The translations under genes and the position numbers were made by a program. Under the pieces are notes generated by a model. The model saw only the letters and a list, made by a program, of their open reading frames with translations. It searched no databases and was not told the DNA's origin. Below are positions 21,746-32,205 of a stretch of DNA of 64,000 nt, in pieces. Origin of the DNA: Nyssa sinensis (taxonomy: Eukaryota > Streptophyta > Magnoliopsida > Cornales > Nyssaceae); assembly GCA_008638375.1 (NCBI GenBank), contig VIRR01000544.1, forward strand, positions 186,001-250,000, given 5' to 3'. Position 1 is the first letter of the stretch. Every line of letters starts with the position of its first letter.

Positions 21746-23554
21746 AAATTTTTAGATCTACGGCTAAAAAGCACTGCGGAGTATGAAGTTGTGTATTCGA
21801 GACCTTATGACAACAATAGTTCTTTTGGGGCTATCTCTTCTGGTTTGGCAGGACTCAATAATGACCTAGTACCAGGGGTGGATTGCACCGACCGGGACAG
21901 TACCCTCGCAGAGTTGAAAAACAGTAGGTTCAATTTAATATATTTGGAATTCTAAAAAAAAAGTTAAATTTGCCTCTACTTAATATATTTTTTCAAGCTT
22001 ATCCCTACCGCATTCGTTTTGACAAATTATTTAATTAGTCATATTTGTAGATAGAAACTAGGAAAATAAAGTATTAAAATTTCAAATAATCTTGTCAATT
22101 CTTTTAGTTTAAGTTTATGAAAAGTTAGTAATTTTAACATGTTATTGAGTAAGCAAAGGCATTTTTTTATTAACTTAAGTTCTCAAATGACTTCGTGGTT
22201 TAATACAAAGAAAACGCAGGAGATGTTACTTAATTTTTTATATACGACTTTAATTACTTACTTTTTCTATACTATCATTTCACATGCAAATTATGATATT
22301 TCAATTTCAACACTAATTTTGACCTTTTTTTTCTTTAATTTTACTTATTTAATATATTTAAAATTATGGTAAGAATGAATGAATTGCTTTTTATTTTCTT
22401 TAAACTACCATTCAACGGTTTACTGAAAAAATTCTATTTAAAAGTTTAAATTCTTATGATTTGATATTCAAAAGAGGAAGAAGAAAATATATAAACAAAT
22501 AAAATACGACTATATATTTCTTCCTTTTTCATTTTAAATTTATTATGATATAAATTTCAATTAAATGATGCATCAAAAGAGGGTTTATAATGTTGCATTC
22601 CTTTCATTATTCTTAAATAGTTACAACTAGTTTAAATTTATTCTCCACAACTCATCTAAATATGAAACTCTCAAGTTAGTCATTTACTATTCTACGAGGC
22701 ATTAAAAATTTAAAAAAAAAGTGTTAAAATGAATAAAGAGATCTGTATTTGTTGAATAAAAGAACACTCATCAGGAATAGTTAGATTAAGATTTTTATAT
22801 AAGAATTATGAATTATGATTAATATTTTTTTGAAAATAATGTCAAATCATGTACAAATACTTTTCTTTAAATAATAGTAAACATTATATAAAATGTACCC
22901 AAACGAAGTGAATCATTTATATAACTTGTGTGAAGATTGCAACTTTACTAATTATAATGAAAAATGTAAAACTGTTGAATCTAACTTATTCTTAGTTTTT
23001 ATTAATATTACGATTAAAATTTAAAATTTGTATTCTTTTTAATTATTCAAAATATATTAATAACTATTTATTTTATAAATTCTATGAAATTAAAATTTTA
23101 TATTACTTCCACTGATGAAGAATCCTGGCTCCGGTTCTTTGCCCCTGCCTAGTACTAGTGGGAAGTAAGGATTGCCTTCACTCGTATGATTATTACGGTC
23201 TAGGCTCCGATCACCCTCATCAACAAAATAAATAAATAAATAAGTAATTCAAGCATTTCATGAGTTTCTTTAGGCTAAGTTTAATTAACTCGAGTTGTAG
23301 ATTTATTTAAAAAGTTTAACTAAGCCAGTTATTTCCTATGATAGAACTCACACATGTATTTTTAAAAAAAATTAAATATTTTTTATCTAAACAAATTAAA
23401 ATTGTTTGATTGGGTCTGTGTCTCGGAGTGTGGATTGGGTTTATGTTCATTCAAGTCCAAACTCGAACCGATTTGATTGGACTTGGGCTGCCTTGACATT
23501 GATCCAATTGAACCCAACCTAGTTTGCAGCTCTTTGACCCCCGATGGCACTAAT
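21746..23554. other. Spacer without a recognisable gene
   Basis: Mostly AT-rich DNA. Two GC-richer islands (about 21760-21925 and 23110-23222) stand out and may be old transposon or gene fragments. I recognise no protein or RNA in them. A frame at 22139-22372 encodes a hydrophobic, Phe/Tyr-rich peptide, as expected by chance in this composition. Confidence 0.4.
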
Positions 23555-23738
23555 GGGTAATGATTTATGATTCATTTATTTTTATCTTTGTCTATGTGAT
23601 GTGTCATTCGATGGGAGCCCCTGGTCCACTCCCTTCTCTCTCTCTCTCTCTCTCTCTCTCATTCATTCAGTGACACATCACATGGATGAAGATGTATGGA
23701 TGAAAATATATGGATAATAAATTATTTCTCGGCATTGA
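23555..23738. repeat. Fold-back around a (CT)n microsatellite
   Basis: The left arm (TAATGGGTAATGATTTAT, TATGTGATGTGTCATTC) is matched in reverse complement by the right arm (GTGACACATCACATGGA, ATAATAAATTAT). Between them is a CT run (about 23632-23660). It looks like a small inverted-repeat element; the class is unknown. Confidence 0.5.
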
Positions 23739-23780
23739 AACTTGAAACAATCCATTCTGGAGGGAATTAGGAGAAAATAA

Positions 23781-23909
23781 TCGAATGAGACAGTAGCATG
23801 GTGCTATTTCTATTATGATTATGATTTATTATTTTTGTATGATCCACGTGGAGTCCACAATAATACTAAAATCACAGTAGAAGTAGCATCATGCTATCGT
23901 TTCATTGGA
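23781..23909. mobile_element. Short MITE-like element with ~36-bp inverted repeats
   Basis: AATGAGACAGTAGCATGGTG at 23784 is the imperfect reverse complement of the end at 23870-23906 (CATCATGCTATCGTTTCATT). The interior is about 55 bp. Size and structure fit a miniature inverted-repeat transposable element. No target duplication was confirmed. Confidence 0.6.
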
Positions 23910-23938
23910 ATTTTTTTTTTCCAGACTTATACATGATC

Positions 23939-24012
23939 ATCTCATTTTCAAACACTAGAATGACTTGGCTCCCTTATCTCATTTTCAAACACTAGAATGA
24001 CTTGGCTCCCTT
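23939..24012. repeat. Perfect 37-bp tandem duplication
   Basis: The unit beginning ATCTCATTTTCAAACACTAG occurs at 23939-23975 and again, unchanged, at 23976-24012. The lack of differences suggests a recent event. Confidence 0.95.
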
Positions 24013-25052
24013 ATCTATATACATTTTGAAAAGGCACGTTTAACTCCTGGATTTTTACGAGAATTTTCAACTATGTGAACCAAGAAGCTGGATGCATTTT
24101 GGAGGTTGAGTGCCTAACTTGCATGTTTGTTTACTTTCTGATCTTTCTCATATATTGAGAGGAATGATCATATCTTTTGCCATCTAATGAGTTGTTAACG
24201 CAATCCATATTAATTAAACTATTAAAAATCAAATTAGGCAGATTAGATTTGGGGGGGCCTTTTGTTTCTTGATTTTCAAGATATCTTGCATTTGGAACAA
24301 TTGGGTTGAACGTACATCAGTGATCTGATTCATTAATTGGCCAATAAAAGCCATCCCTTCTTGGAGCAAATGAATACATACACTCGAACTCTTGGATTGG
24401 AATGATTGGGTTGAACACATCAATGATCAGATTGGGAGTATTTATTAATTAGAGTAATTATTCATTATCACATATAATGTGACTGTTTTTTACAAAATCA
24501 ATAATTATATATCTGAATTTATGAAAAAATTATTTATTAAAATTTTTTAAAAAATATCAAATTTATAAAAAATTATCACATCATATCAGACAATAACTAA
24601 AAAATTTCTGCTAATTTGATAATATCAAGGAACCTTTCATTTATCAATTTACCATTTAGTGACCTCACAATACACTCTTGCTGTCACCCTCTATAATTAT
24701 TGTTTTCTTACAACTGCCCATATCACATCTCTAACATTTTATTTAGCTTTAAAGTATGAAACTCCCTTTGCTTCTATCAAGCATTTACTGCAATTTCATT
24801 TGGTTAAGTAACTTAGGGCAATTTCTTCTTAAAAATTGATATGGTTCTATTTCAATTTTTAAAAAGATATTAATTGGCTTCAAATCAAATAGAAAGAAAC
24901 TCCTCCGACTCAGATATATGTCACAATTTTAATTTATTACATATGTAATTATATGAATATCATGTAATTTTTTGATTTTTTTAAAAAATAAAAAAGTACG
25001 TGTTGTTCTTTTTAGAAACTTGTGAAGCCATAAAATATTAAATGCTTGATAG
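24013..25052. other. Spacer, nothing recognised
   Basis: AT-rich DNA between the tandem duplication and the left edge of Tat-2. No gene seen. Confidence 0.5.
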
Positions 25053-25109
25053 AAGTGTTCTGAAGTTAGGATTCCCTTGTTTTATTTACAAGTGTTCTGA
25101 AGTTAGGAT
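25053..25109. repeat. 20-bp direct repeat at the left junction of Tat-2
   Basis: A 20-bp sequence beginning AAGTGTTCTGAAG occurs at 25053-25072 and 25090-25109, separated by 17 bp, just where homology to the other Tat elements begins. Such short repeats are common at deletion or end-joining junctions. Confidence 0.8.
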
Positions 25110-25144
25110 AGTAGAGGTCTTCGTAGAGCCTAGAAATATTGTGG

Positions 25145-26910
25145 GGAAAACCCCGGGTAGACACTAAATAAGGAGGAGGGAAAAAGCGCCACGACTCAGG
25201 GCATGATAGATGCTTTGAGGGTTGCTTTTGACTTCCCCACAAACGTGTCATGTAGGGTACCATGACCCATGGATCGCCCATCCAGTACTATGCAAGGCGA
25301 GATCTATGCTTACCTTGAGTGGTTTGAGATAGGGGTTAGGTTCCCTATCCATCCTTTCATTCGAGAAATTTTTAATTGGTTTAATATCCACCCTACTGAT
25401 CTGTATATAAACAGTTGGAGGCATTTACTGGGGTTCATAGTTTTAGGACACTTAAACAATGTCAAGGTGGACCTCCCATTGATTAGGAGCAATATGGACA
25501 TGAAATACCTAAAGTTAGAAGGCATGTTTTATATGTCTTTTGACAAAGGGTTCAGACCTCTCTCCTCTATACCCACTTCAACAAGACCTACAAAAAGTGG
25601 CACTTCTTCTTAAAAGGAGGATGGGAGTTCGAGGACTTCAAGAGCCGGGTTTCAACCTTCCCACGAAAGATTGGGATTAAAGCTGAGGTCCCTTTTTTGT
25701 TCTACATTCTTTGGGCTTTCTTATTTTGTTTATTGTTTTTCTTTTTGAGCCTAATTATGTGCTTCCGTGCAGATAAGAGAATTTAGAAGAGATCAATATT
25801 CATAATCAATCATCAACAGAAGTACAAGTGGCTCCTTCAAACCAGCAATCATTCTCATGACGCCATTTTTGGCCCCAAAAATTTGATGGAGGCTGGTTTG
25901 GTGCGGTACCGGACCGAAAGTTTGAAAAAATCCCTGGTGACTAGATGGGTGCCAGGGAAGAAAAAGAAGGTTGGGGAAAGCTCTTCCCCTACCGAGCCTT
26001 CCCTTCAAGTGAAGAGAAGGAGCTTAATTTCTAACTACCCTAAGAGAGCCGTCTCAGAGGATTTGGGGACTTCCCCTGTTCATGAGGCTCTTCTGCCCCT
26101 AGTGCCCACTACTCTGAAGAAGAAAAGGGGGAAGGGTAAGTCTGTTGTTGTTTCCTCAGGGTCTGATGATTCCGGCACGTCGACTGGGAAGAAAGCTTAT
26201 GAGGACTTTTACGAAATAGGCCCAAGCAAGTTCAAAGGGCCGAGGCCTCAGAAAATTGCCAACGATCTGATAGTCTTTCACATAAAGGTGAGTTCTGTAT
26301 CACTTTTTATTATTTTTAATTTCCTAGTTCTATAGTTTATACATAACCTATTATGACCTGATTGTGTTGCTTGTTTTTTTCAGGCTATGCATGGCTTGGC
26401 AGCCATCATGGACTCCCCTAAGGATCTTGAGCAAATTGACGCCTTTCAATCTGAGATTGATGAGGCCAGATTTCAGTTGGGAACTGCGTATTCCTCAGTG
26501 GCGGCAACAAAGGAAAAATTGAAGGAAGCAACTAATTCCCACTCAATTTTAGAGTCCGAGAAGGATGCCCTTGCTACTGAACTGGAAGATCTCAAAAAGA
26601 GGTTTATAGACTTTTAGTCTGCGTCTATTCAAATGGTTCAGGACATCGCTGAAGCCATCAGAGCCCAGACTAAAGTGGATCTAAAGGCTGAGCTCCAGGA
26701 TCTGGGTAGCGAGTTGATCAAGTATGTATACCGAACCTTCAGAGCGAAACTCTGTAAGAAGTATCTTGACTTGGATCTGACTGAAGTAGATGACATTGAA
26801 GTCTCCCAAGTTAGATTGATGCGTCGGATGCTGACGACGAAGAAGAAGAGGTGGATCTAGAATGCCTTCAAGTTGTTGCTTCAGAGACTGTCGAACCAGT
26901 AATGGAGTAG
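25145..26910 (+). pseudogene. Antisense accessory ORF of Tat-2 (Transposase_28-like)
   Basis: This is the best preserved N-terminal part of the three: after a damaged start, 25269-25613 reads GEIYAYLEWFEIGVRFPIHP, FNWFNIHPTDLYINSWRHLL, SNMDMKYLKLEGMFYMSFDK. A frameshift follows near 25580. A second block (25883-26287) is basic and Ser-rich and ends KIANDLIVFHIK at a GT donor (26288). A 96-bp intron ends at CAG 26383, and the next exon starts AMHGLAAIMDSPKD. The C-terminal part is a predicted coiled coil (ESEKDALATELEDLKKRF), ending in an acidic tail at a TAG (26908). An earlier intron may end at GTGCAG (about 25772). It reads opposite to gag-pol. Function unknown; it probably encoded a multi-exon accessory protein. 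Confidence 0.72.
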
Positions 26911-27244
26911 ACTAGGGATGTTTTTGTTTTTTTTTTATCTTGTAATTTTTCCATTTTTGGGCTAATATATGAAATTTTATTCAGTCTAGAACTTGTGTTT
27001 TGTTTGATATATTTGTAGTATGTCTGACTTCAAGATAATTTCTTCAATATCTAGGCCAGTAGAAAACATAAGCTCTTTAGAGACTCCAAAGTACTTACAA
27101 GATATTTTAGAGGTCTAAAAAGCAAGATATACAGAACTGTAATACTTTAATTAAAACAAGGCTTCTCAAGTTCCTGCATACAAACCTATAACACTTGTAA
27201 ATAAAATAAGGGTTTTCTTAGAGGTCTGTAGAATGAGGAAAATG

Positions 27245-27874
27245 GACCAGACCCATAACATTTGAATGAATACAAGGTCTTGAGGGGTTTGTACATTGAT
27301 AAAATGGACCAGACCTATAGTACTTTTATTGAATGAAAGACCTTTAAGGATCTGTACATTAATTTAATGGACCAGAATTGTAGCACTTGTAACGGAAACA
27401 AGACTTTTAGGGGTCTGTACATTGAGTGAAATGGCTCAGACTTGTAGCACTTGTAATGGATACAAGGCTTTTTGGAGTTTGTGTTTTGATAAAATAGACC
27501 AGACCTGTAGTATCTGTAATGGATACAAGGCTTTTAAAGGTCTGCGCATGGATAAAATGGACCATCCCTGTTGCACTTGCAATGGATACAAGGCTTTTGA
27601 GGGTCTGTGCATTGATAAAATGGAGTACACCTGTTGCACTTGCAATAGATACAAGACTTTTAAGGGTCTGTGCATTGATAAAATAGACCAAACCTATTGT
27701 ATTTATAATGGACACAAGGCTTTTAAAGGTCTGTGCATTGATAAAATGGACCAGACATGTTGCAATTGTAATGGATACAAGACTTTTAAGGGTATGCATA
27801 TTGATAAAATGGACCAGACATGTTGCATTTGTAATGGATACAAGGCTTTTAAGGGTGTGCATTGATAAAAAACT
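27245..27874 (-). repeat. Tandem repeat block of Tat-2 3' region, ten ~63-bp units
   Basis: Units start at 27245, 27307, 27370, 27434, 27497, 27560, 27623, 27686, 27749 and 27812, so the period is 62-64 bp and exactly 63 in the second half. Because 63 is divisible by three, the block stays open in several frames and gives long repeat peptides on both strands (MDQTCCICNGYKAFKG on plus, ATGLVHFINAQTLKSLVSI-like on minus). These are by-products of the repeat, not genes. Confidence 0.92.
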
Positions 27875-27899
27875 TTGAAGAGAATCAAAAGTGATTTTT

Positions 27900-28880
27900 T
27901 ATTGATAATACTTACGTAAATGTTTGATGTTCTAAGGTTTGGGTGTAGGCTTCCCAGTTGAATCTTCCAACCAATAAGTCGTAGGTCTGACGATCTTGGT
28001 TATTTTGTAAGGTTCCTCCTAGTTAAGAGAGAGCTTTTCCTTGATGGGATCTTTAGGGTTCGGAAACACCCTTCTTAGGATGAGATCTCCGAGTTAGAAA
28101 TTAATGGGTTTTAACCCCTAGTTAAGACATTTTGTCATTCTCTGTTGGTAGGCTTCTGTCCTAAGCTGAGCTTTCTTACGCTGTTCTTCCAATAAGTCGA
28201 GATTCTTCGCAAGCTGTTGATTATTGGCCCTTTGGTCAAAGTAGTTTGTCTTAAGGGTGGGCATGCCAATCTCGATAGAAATGATTACTTCAGTGCCATA
28301 GGCGAGTGAAAATGGTGTTTTCGCATTTGGAGTTCTTCTAATAGTTCGGTAGGCCTAAAGTATTCCGGGGAGTTCTTCGACCCATCTTCCCTTGGCTTCC
28401 TCCAACCTTTTCTTAATTGCTTCAAGAATAGTGCGATTGGTAACTTCGGCTTACCCATTAGCTTCAAGATGCCCTGGAGAGGAGAAGTGGAGACTGATGT
28501 GTAGATTTTTAGAACTTTCCGAATACCTTTCCAACGAACTACGTCCCATTATCAGAAATAATGATGCAAGGTGTACCGAACCTGCATACTATATTTTTTC
28601 AAGTGAAATTCCTTACTTTTGTCTCTGTTATGCGGGTCAATGATTCAACCTTTGCCCATTTAGAAAAATAGTTAACGGCGACTTGCAGGAATCTCTTATC
28701 TTGAGGGGTTTTTGGCAATGACCCTACAATGTCCATTTCCTATTGGGCGAAAGGCCAATGACTCGCAATAAGGACGAGTTCATGATGAGGTTGATATTGG
28801 TATAAGGCAAATCGTTTTCCTTTGTCACACTTCTGGACATATTCCTTAGCTTGTTTTAACATACCGTGCTAGTAGTAGCC
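27900..28880 (-). pseudogene. Integrase, Tat-2
   Basis: Minus-strand motifs: ADIL-VRKCDK-type zinc region upstream, WDMDIVGSLPK-like core, IISDNGT-type motif near 28560, ASRPSQ-like HPQ region near 28480, then RTPNAKTPFSLAYGTEVI (near 28310) and the C-terminal GDLILRRVFPNPKDPIKEKL. The sequence across 28336-28355 (GTTCGGTAGGCCTAAAG) shows the uninterrupted form of the site where Tat-1 received its 8.1-kb insertion. Stops are present. Confidence 0.82.
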
Positions 28881-29770
28881 CTAAGTTAGTGCTCGGTGGG
28901 CTATGGTCCTACCGCCATTATGGTTGCCACAGATCTTCTTATGTATCTCAGTTAGGACGTAGTGGGCCTCTTCTGGAGTTAAACATCGTAGGAGGGGCTG
29001 TATATAGGACCTGCAGTAAAGCTTTTCTTTAAGAATTAAATACTGAGCTGCCCTAATTTGAATTATTCTAGTTTGATTCTTGTCCTCTGGAAGCAACCTT
29101 TCCTTCAGATACTGGATGATAAGGGTCATCCAATTTTGAGGCTGCTCAAAAATTTGAAGGGATTGTAATACCTCAGTACTAGGTTTTGACTGGTAGGAGA
29201 TTTTTACCGTTGAGTCTCTTTCTGGCTTGAGATGGGAGGCCATATTTGCTAAAGTGTCGGCCCTAGAGTTTTGGTTTCTTTCAATCTTTTAAATAGAGAT
29301 TTTACGAAAAGATTGTTTTAGTGATTTCATTAGCTTTGAGTGTCTGGTCATCCTAATATCCTTGGTAAAAAATTCTCTCAAAACTTGACTCGCCACAAGT
29401 TGAGAGTCAGAGAATGCGTTAAGATCTAGAGCTTCGCATTCTAAAGCCAATTTCATCCCCCAAGGATAAGTGCTTCATACTCGGCTTCATTGTTAGAGGC
29501 TTTGAATCCCAAGTTGACAACTTTTTTCAGTTATGATCCCATCGAGGGACTAAAATATTATACCTACTCCAAAGCCTTTGTCGATAGATGAACCATTAGT
29601 GTAAAGTAGCCATACTGAAGTGTTTATAGTGGCATAAGCTTTCGAATGCAATGTTCCAGTGAACTTTTCCACAAAGTCTGCTAATATTTGGCCTTTGATA
29701 GCAGTTCGCGATACATAGGATATGTCAAATTCTCCCAATTCTATTAACCATTTGACCTGTCGTCCCAAAA
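28881..29770 (-). pseudogene. RNase H and integrase zinc region, Tat-2
   Basis: Frame 29550-29768 has WLIELGEFDISYVSRTAIKG and WLLYTNGSSIDKGFGVGIIF, in which the first catalytic Asp of the usual TDGSS is Asn. Frame 28881-29243 carries ANMASHLKPERDS, then HKKICGNHNGGRTIAHRALT, the integrase zinc-binding start. The Asp-to-Asn change and stops show loss of function. Confidence 0.85.
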
Positions 29771-30980
29771 TTTTGGGTTTATGTAAAACTGATTTTAAAG
29801 GATAAGATGTAGGAATTATGATAGGATGGGCTTGAAAGTATGGTCTAAGCTTCTAAACAGATATCACTAATGCTAAGGCTAGTTTTTCAATTTTGGAGTA
29901 CCTCATCTCGGTGTCCAGAAGTGTCATGCTGACATAAAAGATAGGTCTTTAAGTTTCTTTGTTTTCCCTGACTAATGCGGAACTGATGGCACTTTTTGAT
30001 ACAACTAAGTATAAGAGTAGTTTTTCCCCTGGTACTGATTTTAAAAGGAGTTCGGGGGATGCTAAATATCGTTTGAGTTGTTGGAATGCCTCTTTGCATT
30101 CAGGGGTCCATTCTAGGGCCTTACTCCTCCTCAAGGCTTTAAAGAATGGGAGGCACCGATCGATAGATTTAGAGATAAACCTATTCAGTGCTACTATCAT
30201 TCCATTCAAGCCTTGGATATCTTTCTTAGTTTTAGGTAATTTTAGTTCAATTAAAGCTTCGATCTGTAAGGGATCTGCCTCAATTCCTCTTTGGGAGACT
30301 AAAAAACCCAAGAATTTTCCTTCTGTGATCCCGAAGGTATATTTTAAAGGGTTTAGCTTTATTCTATGTTTTCTCAAGATGTCGAATGTTTGGCTTAAGT
30401 GCTAGATGTGGTCACCCTTCCGAACACTTTTGACAAACATATCGTCGATATAGACTTCCATTGTATCCCCAATTTGGGGGCCAAACATTCTGTTTACAAG
30501 CCTCTGGTACGTAACTCCAGCATTTTTCAAACCGAATGGCATCACTCTATAATAATAGAGACCTCGTTCTGATATGAAGGCTGTTTTCTCCTGGTTCGAA
30601 GGATACATTTGAATTCGATTGTATCTAGAATAAGCATCCATGAAACTCATGAGTTCATGAGCTGCCGTGGTATCGACAAGTTGATCAATCCTAGGAAGAG
30701 GAAAGTTGTCTTTAGGAGAAGCTTTATTTAGGTCGATATAGTCAATGCAGACCCTCTGTTTTCCATTCTTCTTTTTTGCAAGAACTGTATTGGTAAGTCA
30801 ATCTGGGTAAAATACTTTTCTTATCATTCCAGTATTTTATAACCTCTGGACTTCTCTATTGATGATTTTGTGGCATTCAGAGGCAAGTGTTCTCTTTTTT
30901 TTGTCTTACCAAGGGATGGTTTGGATCTGTCATCAGCTTGTGAGAGATAGAATCAGGAACTATTTCTTCCATATCTCTTA
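29771..30980 (-). pseudogene. Reverse transcriptase, Tat-2
   Basis: Frame 30402-30650 reads MSFMDAYSRYNRIQMYPSNQ, YYRVMPFGLKNAGVTYQRLV and EVYIDDMFVKSVRKGDHI, giving intact FGLKNA and YIDD motifs. Frame 29949-30377 continues with LNPLKYTFGITEGKFLGFLV, ALNRFISKSIDRCLPFFKAL and PGEKLLLYLVVSKSAISSAL. An in-frame stop separates the two. Upstream sequence to about 30980 holds the damaged N-terminal part. Confidence 0.9.
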
Positions 30981-31378
30981 TTTCCCAAGCAAACATTGAC
31001 AGGTTATCTTTAAGGAATTTAACAATATCCTCTTACTCGAAATGAGATGGGGCTGAGCCAATTTGTACGTACTTTTTCTCTCCTTTAGTGCTGATGAGTA
31101 CTTTGATGGGCTCCTCTATTGATTTGACTGCGCTATCTCTTCCTTTGGAGCGGTTTGTCAACTTCGGAAGGACATTCTTCTACCTTAAGAAGGTTGGAAG
31201 ATGAGGAACTTTCCCTCTCATGAGGGCACTGTAATTACCATTTAGAGGGCTTTTGTTTTAGTGCGAGGGCATGACATATTTCAAGCATTGATAGAGGGTT
31301 GAAGTAACCACTCCCATCTAATGGATCCAAGGTCTCCCAATAATGACATTATAAGGAGATTTAAATGTCTAGGACCAT

Positions 31379-31807
31379 CTATTCCGAGATTAGTGTCTTA
31401 TGTTTGTCCCCTTCCCCTCTCGTGGTCGGTAGATCAATTATGCCTATTGGGATGCTGAGATTCCCATTGAATCCTGCCATGACAGTGACAGTAGCTTTGA
31501 TGTCATTAGAGTTGAGTTTCATGTGTTTGAAGGGTTCGTAAAATAATACATTGGTGGAACTTCCAGTATCCACGAGAACCCTTCTGATCTCAAAATTAGC
31601 GATTTTGAGTGAGATGACAAAAGCATCGCTGTGGGGAAAGTGTATCCCAATGAGGTCTAATTCAGATATCTGGATCTGGGGTTTTGACTTTACCTTTTTC
31701 TCAATGGCCGAGATCTGGATGACATGGGGTTTTGTCCTTGCTTCTCGAGCATACCTTTTCCTAGCTCGGTTAGATATCCCTATCAATGCATTGTTAGCGT
31801 GAAGCAC
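31379..31807 (-). pseudogene. Aspartic protease, Tat-2
   Basis: The 142-residue minus-strand frame contains IHFPHSDAFVISLKIANFE, RRVLVDTGSSTNVLFYE with the intact D-T-G active site, and GNLSIPIGIIDLP. It is the only one of the three Tat copies with an unmutated catalytic motif. The downstream GRPW part is shifted out of frame. Confidence 0.87.
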
Positions 31808-32205
31808 AAAGATGACCTGATTATTTTTTCGTTGTTGATCGTTTCAAATTTCTCTCTATTCAGGCCTTTGCTCTTACCTTCTTTGAGGTGGTCTCTCACA
31901 TGGGGGTTCTGCCTCCCGTCTTGGCGGACAAAGTCTCTCAGTCGTTATCTTCTAATAAGATGCTCTATTTCTTGCTTGAGAGCTCTGTATTCCTCGATTG
32001 TGTGTCCGTGCTCTTTATGAAAATCACTATATTTGTTCTGATTTCTTGAGTCGGGGTGACTTTTTAGTGGCTCTGGCCACCTCAAGTTTTCATGATTCTG
32101 AATCTGTTGGAGTATGTGAGTAAGAGAAGCATTTAGAGAGGTGTAAGTCTCATACCTCTCAGAGTTAGAATTGTTCTTGGCTCTAGGTGTTGTTCTTTTA
32201 TCGGG
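31808..32205 (-). pseudogene. Gag, C-terminal part, Tat-2
   Basis: Minus-strand frame within 31945-32205: PLNASLTHILQQIQNHENL, LKSHPDSRNQNKYSDFHKEH, GHTIEEYRALKQEIEHLIRR. The zinc-finger-like CDFH...HGHT..C motif has lost both cysteines (SDFH, EEYR). The upstream part of gag resumes at 35713 on the other side of the solo LTR. Confidence 0.82.

Noticed and set aside
22139..22372. 77-residue hydrophobic plus-strand ORF
   Set aside because: It is in AT-rich spacer, with no domain and no promoter or splice context; it is likely chance.
27422..27865. 147-residue Cys-rich repeat protein (CNGYKAFKGL-type) on the plus strand and its minus-strand partners
   Set aside because: It is produced by the 63-bp tandem repeats, whose length is a multiple of three; neither frame has a leader, domain or conservation beyond the DNA repeat.
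27245..27874. CRISPR-like array
   Set aside because: Units are contiguous degenerate tandem repeats without unique spacers, in a plant retrotransposon; the same applies to 5401-6036 and 49557-50238.
29959..30405. 148-residue plus-strand ORF
   Set aside because: It is the antisense shadow of the Tat-2 reverse transcriptase connection; the minus strand carries the recognisable motifs.
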